The position numbers and the translations under genes are program-made. Below the pieces are notes generated by a model. The model had not been told where the DNA came from and did not search any database. It worked only from the letters and a program-made list of their open reading frames with translations. Positions 1 through 6,078 of a stretch of DNA of 18,931 nt are shown piece by piece; position 1 is the stretch's first letter; each line of letters begins with the position of its first letter. Location of the stretch: positions 1 to 18,931 of the forward strand of contig CAMZAI010000023.1 of the NCBI GenBank assembly GCA_947304065.1, given 5' to 3'. Origin of the DNA: an uncultured Clostridia bacterium (lineage in GTDB: Bacteria; Bacillota; Clostridia; Lachnospirales; Lachnospiraceae).

Positions 1-590
1 TTCTTGATCTTGGACATATTGTCCTGACCGAGAGCAACGATCAGACCGTTCTCATCTTCGATCTTCTGGATGTTGCAGGAAATGATCTCGATACCGAGAG
101 CATTCATGTCCATCTGAGCCTTAGTCTGAACCTCGTCACCGAACTTCTTACGGTCGGTGCACAGCTCTCTGAGGTCAACGGTTCCGATGATCTCACGCAT
201 GTTACCCTGCAGTGAATCGGTCAGCGCCTGACAGATCCTGTCCTCGTTCATGTTGAGGAAGTTCTTCATCGCGAGCTTGATGCCTTCCTTGTCGGTCATG
301 ATCCTGACCTTCGCAACGGCGTCGATATCAACTCCGATAAAGTCCTGTGTGGGAATGTAACCGCTGGTCTTGATATCAACAGTGATCTGCTTTACGAGCA
401 GCGCGTCCTTTCTCTCGAGGAAAGGTATCTTGATGCCCGCGCGTCCGATGAGGACCTTGGGTTCCTTCTTAAGACCCGAGATAATGTAAGCAATATCCGG
501 CGGAGCCTTAACGTAACCTGTGAGAATGATGATCAGTATCAGTACTGCTGCGATAATGATCAGAATTGCGGGTAAAGTTAATTCCGGCAT
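1..590 (-). CDS. Flotillin family (SPFH domain) membrane protein, 3' part cut off by window edge
   Basis: The 196 codons visible start with ATG at 590, preceded by a strong Shine-Dalgarno (AGGAGGGG, plus-strand 597-604). Residues about 7-24 form one hydrophobic N-terminal anchor rich in Ile/Leu. An SPFH-like region follows, with stretches such as IKIPFLERKDALLVKQITVD, the VDIDAVAKVRI segment and the ALTDSLQGNMREIIGTVDLREL region typical of flotillins. Family members scaffold ordered membrane microdomains and influence signalling and secretion; the protein would be membrane-anchored with the bulk in the cytoplasm. The C-terminal coiled-coil part lies outside the window, as would any NfeD partner, so FloT versus FloA type is not settled. 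It is separated from the his/hpt operon by 240 bases and probably has its own promoter, although I could not pick out a good one. Confident in family, not in exact subtype. Confidence 0.88.
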   Translation of the reverse strand, partial: MPELTLPAILIIIAAVLILIIILTGYVKAPPDIAYIISGLKKEPKVLIGRAGIKIPFLERKDALLVKQITVDIKTSGYIPTQDFIGVDIDAVAKVRIMTDKEGIKLAMKNFLNMNEDRICQALTDSLQGNMREIIGTVDLRELCTDRKKFGDEVQTKAQMDMNALGIEIISCNIQKIEDENGLIVALGQDNMSKIK

Positions 591-750
591 AGTATCCCCT
601 CCTATGGATGCATAATATGTTGTTTGCCACCCGGTCCGGAAATATATCTTACCGAACCTTGTAGCATAAGAATATCATGAAATGTGAATTATTGAAATAG
701 ATACAACAGCAAAATATGATATCCTAATTCGCCAAAAGACAGACATGGGC

Positions 751-811
751 AGACACGGGGACGGTTCTTCTGTCTGTTGATCCGTCAGACAGAAGAACCG
801 TCCCCGTGTCT
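751..811. repeat. Perfect 26-bp inverted repeat with 9-base loop, REP/MITE-like
   Basis: The left arm (751-776, beginning AGACACGGGGACGGTTC) and right arm (786-811) are exact reverse complements over 26 bases, separated by TTGATCCGT. A degenerate direct copy of the left end (AGACATGGGC, 741-750) abuts the left arm. From memory, GGGGACGGTTC-type palindromes are dispersed in many Clostridia and sometimes accompany REP-associated (Y1/IS200-like) transposases; I cannot verify that here, and no transposase is visible. Lying 19 bases after the hpt stop, the RNA hairpin could also stop or protect the his-hpt transcript, but no U-tract follows directly. Confidence 0.9.
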
Positions 812-830
812 CTGAATGCACAGAAACTTT

Positions 831-1382
831 TTATTGATAGCACTCGGGCTTTAATTCTCCGATATAAGGAAGATTACGGTAGTAGTCCGCGTAGTCGAGT
901 CCGTAACCTACCACAAACTGGTCTCCGATGTCGAAGCCCTTGATATCCGCTCCGATCTCCGCAGGATGGCAGTCTACCTTGTCGAGCAGGCATACCGTGA
1001 TGATCGAACGGGGCTTTCTGGACATCAGCAGCTCCTTTAAATACTTAAGCGTAAGTCCCGAATCAATGATATCCTCCACGATGATAACGTCGCGGCCGGT
1101 AATATTGTTGTCAAGGTCCTTTACGAGCTTTACAACGCCCGATGACTGAGAATCCGCACCGTAGCTCGATACGGAAATGAAATCCATATGGATCGGGCAC
1201 TTTATCTGACGGCAAAGGTCGGTGTAAAAGAAGGACGCGCCCTTTAAGATGCAGGCCACGATGGGTGCCTTGTCCTTATATTCCTCGGTGATCTGCGCGC
1301 CTATCTCTTCCACTCTCGCGCTGATCTTCTTCTCCGTGAAGAGAACCTGCTTAATGTCATTTTTTTCGTTTGTGATCTTCAT
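831..1382 (-). CDS. hpt: Hypoxanthine phosphoribosyltransferase
   Basis: This purine salvage enzyme transfers the phosphoribosyl group of PRPP to hypoxanthine (and often guanine) to make IMP/GMP in the cytosol. The 183 residues match the usual bacterial Hpt length. Visible motifs are the CILKGA pyrophosphate loop (44-49), the flexible-loop SSYG (72-75), the PRPP-binding VEDIIDSG (102-109, with the paired acidic residues and SGLTL), and the purine-pocket region DQFVVGYGLDYAD (154-166). The ATG at 1382 is preceded by AGGA with a 4-base spacer. The gene follows hisIE after 61 bases on the same strand and is the last gene before a palindromic element. Co-transcription with his genes is inferred: both use PRPP, and histidine synthesis releases AICAR into the purine pool. 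Confidence 0.96.
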   Translation of the reverse strand: MKITNEKNDIKQVLFTEKKISARVEEIGAQITEEYKDKAPIVACILKGASFFYTDLCRQIKCPIHMDFISVSSYGADSQSSGVVKLVKDLDNNITGRDVIIVEDIIDSGLTLKYLKELLMSRKPRSIITVCLLDKVDCHPAEIGADIKGFDIGDQFVVGYGLDYADYYRNLPYIGELKPECYQ

Positions 1383-1443
1383 GCTTTCCTAATCGCTCCT
1401 ATAATACTGTTTAGACCGGTTTATGAATGTTTTATCAGCCGGC

Positions 1444-2598
1444 TCAGCGGTTCGCAAGCTCGCCCGCCACATCCTGCCAGTCCACTCCGCATTCTACCAT
1501 AAGAACGGTCATGTGGTAAAGCAGATCCGCAATTTCGTATTTTAATTCTTCGGCGTTCGGGTTCTTTGCGGCTATCACCATCTCGGTCGCTTCCTCGCCG
1601 CACTTCTTTAGGATCTTGTCAATGCCCTTGTCCAGAAGGTAATTGGTATAAGATCCCTCCTTCGGATGCGCCTTGCGGTCAATGACCACATCGTAGAGCG
1701 AAGAAAGCACCTTGGAAATGTCCTTCGTCTCGTATTCATGGCGTACCATCTCATTAAAGAAGCACGAACGGCTGCCTGTATGGCAGGCTGCGCCGATCTG
1801 AACCACCTTCGCGAGCAGTGTATCCTTGTCGCAGTCGCAGGACAGCTCCCTCAGATACTGGAAATGTCCCGAAGTCAGGCCCTTTACCCACAGCTCGTTC
1901 CTGCTGCGCGAATGATAAGTCATGATGCCCGTCTCGGCCGTTTTGTCAAAAGCCTCGCGGTCCATGTAAGCCATCATGAGTACCTCGTTCGTCCGGTAAT
2001 CCTGCACGATGCAGGGAACCAGGCCGTCGGCTCCCGTCTTAAGCTCATCAAATGAGATTGAAGGCTTGAAGGTATTTACCTCCGCTCCGAGATCCGCGAG
2101 TCTGCGTTTAAATTCCATAACGTCAATGTTCTCAAACACTGCCGCGAATCCTTTGACGCCGTCCTTTTTAAGCTCTCCAGCAGCCTTCTCCTCAGAAGCC
2201 GCGCCGCTGTCGATCACGAGTACCTCGTCCTTGCCGTTCGTGCAGATCCCGCCGTCGCAGACATAAATGCCCGATTTCCCGAAACGGTCAATACCTTCCT
2301 TTACCAGCCCGTTCCCGTCGGTGTCGCTCTTGCGCAGGATAACGGCACGCGCGCCCGTATAGAACGCCTTCTTGATGTCCTCGAAGCGACGTGCCGACAC
2401 GCCAATAACGAACGGTATGTCGATCGATCTCGAAAGCTCACGCGCGAGCTCAAGGAAGCTCTCGACTTTGTTCTCTTCCTCTGTATTGTTGACCAGCACC
2501 AGCTCATCGATGCCGTTGTTCTGCAGGTCAATTGCCTTTTTTATTATCGCGTCGCGCTCTCCGCCCGACGCATCGATGTATGCAGCGATATATTTCAT
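1444..2598 (-). CDS. hisIE: Bifunctional PRA-cyclohydrolase / PRA-ATP pyrophosphohydrolase HisIE with an N-terminal HisF-like domain
   Basis: It catalyses steps 2 and 3 of histidine synthesis: PR-ATP to PR-AMP and pyrophosphate (HisE part), then ring opening to ProFAR (HisI part). The HisI domain spans about 185-285, with the metal-binding run CDCDKDTLL (254-262) and GAACHTGSRSCFF (269-281). The HisE domain spans about 297-384, with GEEATE (334-339) and EIADLLYH (355-362). At 384 residues it is far longer than a usual HisIE (about 200-220), because residues 1-183 form an extra domain. That domain resembles HisF/HisA: a first-strand Asp in YIDAS (D9), DELVLV, then IPFVIGVSARRFEDIKKAF and GARAVILRKSD, aligning by eye with the HisF pattern IPLTVGGGIRS..DI...GADKVSINSAA. 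The phosphate-binding GGG is replaced by GVSA and the barrel looks shortened, so cyclase activity is doubtful. Start: ATG at 2598 with GGAGAG 3 bases upstream. It lies 24 bases after hisA. Confidence 0.95.
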   Translation of the reverse strand: MKYIAAYIDASGGERDAIIKKAIDLQNNGIDELVLVNNTEEENKVESFLELARELSRSIDIPFVIGVSARRFEDIKKAFYTGARAVILRKSDTDGNGLVKEGIDRFGKSGIYVCDGGICTNGKDEVLVIDSGAASEEKAAGELKKDGVKGFAAVFENIDVMEFKRRLADLGAEVNTFKPSISFDELKTGADGLVPCIVQDYRTNEVLMMAYMDREAFDKTAETGIMTYHSRSRNELWVKGLTSGHFQYLRELSCDCDKDTLLAKVVQIGAACHTGSRSCFFNEMVRHEYETKDISKVLSSLYDVVIDRKAHPKEGSYTNYLLDKGIDKILKKCGEEATEMVIAAKNPNAEELKYEIADLLYHMTVLMVECGVDWQDVAGELANR

Positions 2599-2622
2599 AT
2601 TCTCTCCGTTGCGCTATATTTT

Positions 2623-3342
2623 TTATCCTCTGTGCTTGGCAGTCTCTTTTTCGAGCGAAATGCGCCCCTCGTACAGTGACTTGCCGAGGATCGCGCCCGC
2701 CGCGCCTATCCGTTCGAGCTTATTTAAGTCCGCCGAAGATGCGATACCGCCCGAAGCGATGATATCGATCCCTGTCTCGGTGATAAGCTTCTTCGTATAG
2801 TCAAAATTCGGTCCCGAGAGCATTCCGTCCCTCGAGATATCGGTGTAAACAATTGTCCCCACGCCCATGCCCGCGAACTTGCAGGCAAGTTCAAGGATCG
2901 TGCTCGTGCTCTCCTGCTCCCATCCGTAGATCGCAGCCGCTTCTCCCCTGCCGTCAAGGCCTATAACGATCCGGTCCGCACCGAATTCAAGGAGCGCCTG
3001 CTCTACAAACTCGGGCTCCTTAACGGCCTTGGTCCCGATGATGACCCTGGCAGCGCCCGCATCGAGTCTCTGCCTGATATTCTCTATGCTCCTGACGCCG
3101 CCTCCGGTCTGGATAGGCAGTCCCGTCGCTTTCGCGATCTCACGGATCACGCCGATGTTGGAGGAATCCCCGGCCTTTGCGCCGTCGAGGTCCACAACGT
3201 GAATATACTCCGCTCCCTGCTTCTTCCACTCGAGCGCAGCGTCCACGGGATTGTCATTGTATACCGTAAGCTCGTCAAACCTGCCCTGGCGCAGGCGTAC
3301 GCATTTTCCGTTCCTGATGTCGATTGCGGGATATAATCGCAT
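2623..3342 (-). CDS. hisA: ProFAR isomerase (phosphoribosylformimino-AICAR ribotide isomerase)
   Basis: HisA carries out the Amadori rearrangement of ProFAR to PRFAR, the fourth step of histidine synthesis, as a cytosolic single-domain TIM barrel. The 239-residue length is normal. The catalytic acids are visible at D8 (YPAIDIRNGKCVRL) and D130 (IGLDGRG). The two half-barrel phosphate-binding loops are TGGGVRS (79-85) and the later ASGGIAS, and the DISRDGMLSGPN segment is characteristic. The ATG at 3342 has a clear AGGAGG site. The SD-to-stop region overlaps the end of hisB, whose stop is only 16 bases upstream, which favours translational coupling. Because the GGG loop and both Asp are intact, this gene is the functional comparison for the degenerate HisF-like domain at the front of the next gene. 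Confidence 0.97.
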   Translation of the reverse strand: MRLYPAIDIRNGKCVRLRQGRFDELTVYNDNPVDAALEWKKQGAEYIHVVDLDGAKAGDSSNIGVIREIAKATGLPIQTGGGVRSIENIRQRLDAGAARVIIGTKAVKEPEFVEQALLEFGADRIVIGLDGRGEAAAIYGWEQESTSTILELACKFAGMGVGTIVYTDISRDGMLSGPNFDYTKKLITETGIDIIASGGIASSADLNKLERIGAAGAILGKSLYEGRISLEKETAKHRG

Positions 3343-3358
3343 GAGTTCCTCCTTTTAT

Positions 3359-3946
3359 TCATATCGTACCCTTAGTGGAAAGCGTGCCTTCGATCCTCGG
3401 ATCAATGCTCACCGCGTCTGCCATGGCCTTCGCAAAAGCCTTGAACGCCGCCTCGGCAATGTGATGGTTATTGCTGCCGTCGAGCTGCTTAAAATGCAGG
3501 TTCATCGCCGCGGAATAGCTGACCGCGTAGAAGAACTCACGGATCAGTTCGCTGTCGAGCTCTCCGATCTTCGGCATCGTAAATTTCAGGTCCGAAGAAT
3601 AATACGGTCTTCCGCACAGGTCCACTGCGCACAGAACGAGCGTCTCATCCATCGGGAGCGCGAAGCTTCCGTAGCGCTTGATGCCCTTCTTGTCGCCGAT
3701 CGCTTCCTTTATCGCGGCGCCCAGCACAATACCGGTATCCTCGACCGTATGATGTCCGTCAACCCTCAAATCTCCGTCCACCTTTACGTCAAGGTCGATG
3801 AAAGAATGCTTTGAAAAGCTCGTGAGCATATGGTCAAAGAAGCCTATGCCCGTATCGATATTCGATCTTCCGGTTCCGTCCAGATCAAGTGTGATCTTTA
3901 TCTTCGTCTCCGAAGTGTTCCGCTCGATTGTTGCCGTTCTGCCCAT
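3359..3946 (-). CDS. hisB: Imidazoleglycerol-phosphate dehydratase
   Basis: This monofunctional HisB dehydrates imidazoleglycerol phosphate to imidazoleacetol phosphate, the sixth step. The 195 residues match the single-domain form, without the N-terminal histidinol-phosphatase of enterobacterial HisB. The metal-binding motifs are in place: FFDHM (36-40), DGHHTVED (63-70) and SNNHHIAEA (158-166), together with the GTLSTKG ending. The start ATG at 3946 has AAGGAGA just upstream. The 66-base gap to hisD holds hairpin-forming sequence described separately. It follows hisD and precedes hisA. A separate histidinol-phosphate phosphatase must exist elsewhere if the pathway is complete. Confidence 0.97.
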   Translation of the reverse strand: MGRTATIERNTSETKIKITLDLDGTGRSNIDTGIGFFDHMLTSFSKHSFIDLDVKVDGDLRVDGHHTVEDTGIVLGAAIKEAIGDKKGIKRYGSFALPMDETLVLCAVDLCGRPYYSSDLKFTMPKIGELDSELIREFFYAVSYSAAMNLHFKQLDGSNNHHIAEAAFKAFAKAMADAVSIDPRIEGTLSTKGTI

Positions 3947-3959
3947 AGTTCTCCTTTCG

Positions 3960-4000
3960 CTGCGCTCCGGGCATTCGCAGTCCGCCTTTGGCGGAGCTGC
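3960..4000. repeat. Intercistronic hairpin cluster between hisD and hisB
   Basis: TCCGCC (3981-3986) pairs with GGCGGA (3990-3995) over a TTT loop, and flanking GCAG/CTGC (3977-3980 / 3997-4000) extends the stem with a one-base bulge. CGCAG (3976-3980) could instead pair with CTGCG (3960-3964), so two mutually exclusive stems are possible. The second ends next to the hisB Shine-Dalgarno (about 3950-3956). It has the look of a dispersed palindromic repeat, but only one copy lies in this window. Function unknown. Confidence 0.55.
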
Positions 4001-4012
4001 TTGCCTTTCATC

Positions 4013-5302
4013 TCATTCGAATCTTACCGCAATTGAATTGGCGTGTGCCGTCAGGCCCTCTGCCTTCGCAAACGCCTCTATATCACAGTGTACCGCTTCG
4101 AGCGCCGTCTGTGAATAGGAAATAACGCTGGATTTCTTTAAGAAATCGTTCACCGACAGAGCCGAAAAGAATTTCGCCGTGCCGTTGGTAGGAAGAATGT
4201 GGTTCGGACCAGCGAAATAATCGCCCAGGGGCTCGCTCGAATACTCTCCGAGGAAGATCGCGCCTGCGTTCTTTACCTTCGACATGGTCTCGAAGGGATT
4301 CGCTGTCAGGATTTCAAGGTGTTCGGAAGCGATCTCGTTCACCGCGTCGACCGCATCGTCCATGTTCTCCGTAACCAGGATATATCCGTAATTCTCAAGT
4401 GACTTTTCAATAATGGCCTTGCGCGAGAGCACGTTTACAAAGCCGTCGATCTCTGCCGAAATCTTCTTCGCAAGCTCTTCACTCGTCGTAATGCAGATAG
4501 CCGAAGCCAGCTCGTCGTGTTCTGCCTGCGAGAGCATGTCCGCAGCCACATAACGGGGATTCGCGGTCTCATCCGCAAGCACCAGGATCTCGGAAGGACC
4601 CGCGATCGAATCGATGCTCACATTTCCGTATACGGCGCGCTTCGCGAGCGCTACATAGATATTGCCGGGGCCCACGATCTTGTCGGCCTTCGGTATGCTT
4701 TCGGTGCCGTACGCCATGGCTGCGATCGCCTGAGCACCGCCCGCCTTGAATATCCTGTCCACTCCCGCTTCCTTTGCAGCTACGAGTGTGGTCGGGTAAA
4801 CCTTGCCCTCCGCATTACAGGGAGTGCACATGATTATTTTTTCAACTCCCGCCACTTTTGCGGGGATCACGTTCATCAGTACCGATGAAGGGTAAGCCGC
4901 TTTGCCGCCGGGCACATATACGCCCGCACAGGAAAGTGCGGTTACCTTCTGCCCCAGGAAAGCGCCGTCCGGTCTCGTTACGAACCAGCTCTTTTCCAGC
5001 TGATTCTCGTGGAAGCTCCTGATGTTCTCAATTGCTCTCCTGATGATACGCACGAGTTCCTTATCAACTTCCGCGTAAGCCGCTTCGATCTCCGCCTCGG
5101 TTACTTCAACGTTCGAAGCATTAAGCTCCGCCTTGTCAAATCTCGCTGTATATTCAAATAACGCCTCATCTCCGCGCTTCTTCACATCCTCAACGATCGC
5201 GGCAACCTTTGCCTCGTATTCGGGATACTGTGTGGTGCTGCGCTTCAGGAGATTGGCCAGCAGATCCCTTTTGGAATCCTTATCAAGTTTTACGATCCTC
5301 AT
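4013..5302 (-). CDS. hisD: Histidinol dehydrogenase
   Basis: HisD oxidises L-histidinol to L-histidine in two NAD-dependent, zinc-requiring steps, the end of the pathway. The 429 residues are the standard length. Signature stretches include CAGVYVPGGKAAYPSSVLMN (125-144), GPGNIYV (211-217), IDSIAGPSEILVLAD (230-244), LSQAEHD (257-263) and ASEHLE (325-330). The expected zinc ligands are present: Q259, H262, D361 and H420. The general base pair E327/H328 is also present. The start ATG at 5302 is preceded by AAAGGA, directly next to a short hairpin (5313-5328). It lies 48 bases after hisG and 66 bases before hisB. Nothing suggests truncation or altered specificity. Confidence 0.98.
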   Translation of the reverse strand: MRIVKLDKDSKRDLLANLLKRSTTQYPEYEAKVAAIVEDVKKRGDEALFEYTARFDKAELNASNVEVTEAEIEAAYAEVDKELVRIIRRAIENIRSFHENQLEKSWFVTRPDGAFLGQKVTALSCAGVYVPGGKAAYPSSVLMNVIPAKVAGVEKIIMCTPCNAEGKVYPTTLVAAKEAGVDRIFKAGGAQAIAAMAYGTESIPKADKIVGPGNIYVALAKRAVYGNVSIDSIAGPSEILVLADETANPRYVAADMLSQAEHDELASAICITTSEELAKKISAEIDGFVNVLSRKAIIEKSLENYGYILVTENMDDAVDAVNEIASEHLEILTANPFETMSKVKNAGAIFLGEYSSEPLGDYFAGPNHILPTNGTAKFFSALSVNDFLKKSSVISYSQTALEAVHCDIEAFAKAEGLTAHANSIAVRFE

Positions 5303-5312
5303 ATTATGTCCT

Positions 5313-5328
5313 TTCCGTCCCGACGGAA
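5313..5328. repeat. Short hairpin in the hisG/hisD gap, adjacent to the hisD ribosome binding site
   Basis: TTCCGTC (5313-5319) and GACGGAA (5322-5328) are exact inverted copies separated by two bases; six pairs with a four-base loop is the sterically likely form. On the transcript the 3' arm runs into the AAAGGA of the hisD Shine-Dalgarno, so folding could modulate hisD initiation or mark an RNA processing point. This is inference only. Confidence 0.45.
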
Positions 5329-5350
5329 CAATATACTCAGGGATGCGCCG

Positions 5351-5995
5351 TTATTTCTTCTCGATAACTTCACGCATGTCCCCTATCAGTTTGCTGATAC
5401 GCTCCTGCTCCATCTTCATCGATACGCGGTTTACCACCATGCGTGCGGACAAAGGCATGATCTCCTCAAGCACTACAAGTCCGTTCTCGCGCAGTGTCGA
5501 GCCGGTCTCGACGATATCGACTATAACCTCCGAAAGTCCGACGATCGGAGCAAGTTCTATGGAGCCGTTGAGCTTGATAATCTCCACGGTCTGGTGTCGT
5601 ACGTTATTGAAATATTCCTTCGCTATCGCAGGGTATTTGGTCGCTACCCTGATCATCCTGCCGGCGTCGAGCGCCTCGCGCGCGGACTCCGGTCCCGCAA
5701 CGCACATCCTGCATTTGCCGAGGTCGAGATCGAGTACTTCATACAGCTTGCGGCCTTCCTCGACGATCGTATCCTTGCCCACGATGCCGATATCCGCCGC
5801 ACCGTACTCAACGTAAGTCGGTACATCGTTCGCCTTCGCAAGGAAAAATCTGTAGCCCATCTCTTCGTTCGTAAATATAAGCTTTCTCGATTCCTTATCT
5901 TCCATCTCCTCACAGGTAATGCCTATCTGCGAGAGAATGCCCATTGTCTGTTTGGCCAGCCTTCCCTTGGCCAGCGCTATCGTAATATATCTCAT
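5351..5995 (-). CDS. hisG: ATP phosphoribosyltransferase catalytic subunit, short form (HisGS)
   Basis: It condenses ATP with PRPP to give phosphoribosyl-ATP, the committed step. At 214 residues it is the short form, which lacks the C-terminal ACT-like histidine-sensing domain of the ~300-residue long form and therefore needs HisZ for activity and feedback control. HisZ is encoded directly upstream, which fits. Visible features are the N-terminal ITIALAKGRL strand/loop, GAADIGIVGKDTI (65-77), the NGSIELAPIVGLSEVIVDIV segment starting at residue 143, and the PRPP loop VETGSTL (162-168). The start ATG at 5995 has AAGGAAG about 10 bases upstream. The 83-base gap to hisZ contains two small hairpins. 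The predicted complex is a HisG/HisZ hetero-octamer in the cytosol, by family knowledge. Confidence 0.97.
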   Translation of the reverse strand: MRYITIALAKGRLAKQTMGILSQIGITCEEMEDKESRKLIFTNEEMGYRFFLAKANDVPTYVEYGAADIGIVGKDTIVEEGRKLYEVLDLDLGKCRMCVAGPESAREALDAGRMIRVATKYPAIAKEYFNNVRHQTVEIIKLNGSIELAPIVGLSEVIVDIVETGSTLRENGLVVLEEIMPLSARMVVNRVSMKMEQERISKLIGDMREVIEKK

Positions 5996-6022
5996 AAAAA
6001 TAATTCTTCCTTTTCAAGCTGC

Positions 6023-6076
6023 CGTGCGTAAGCACGTTATCCGTCATGCTGCCACATAGAGCCGCCCTTAAGCGGC
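6023..6076. repeat. Two small hairpins in the hisZ/hisG gap
   Basis: CGTGC (6023-6027) pairs with GCACG (6032-6036) around GTAA, and GCCGC (6061-6065) pairs with GCGGC (6072-6076) right after the hisZ stop. Both are only five base pairs, so they may be chance. They are listed because the hisG/hisD and hisD/hisB gaps also carry stems. Confidence 0.35.
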
Positions 6077-6078
6077 CG

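Noticed and set aside
591..740. Promoter for the flotillin gene
   Set aside because: Best candidates (TTTCAA-17-TATTCT, TTATGC-17-TATATT on the minus strand) match consensus at only one box or weakly at both, so I did not list one.
751..811. CRISPR repeat or classical Rho-independent terminator
   Set aside because: Only one palindromic unit without regularly spaced copies, so not CRISPR. No run of T follows directly on either strand, so a standard intrinsic terminator is not supported, although some termination role cannot be excluded.
3947..4012. Small minus-strand reading frame bridging hisD and hisB
   Set aside because: It overlaps the hisD stop, reads through hairpin sequence and gives a Lys/Arg/Ala-rich peptide with no ribosome site; more likely non-coding spacer or repeat.
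5306..6031. Plus-strand open frame of 241 codons opposite hisG
   Set aside because: Antisense to an intact hisG with all motifs; the translation is not protein-like.
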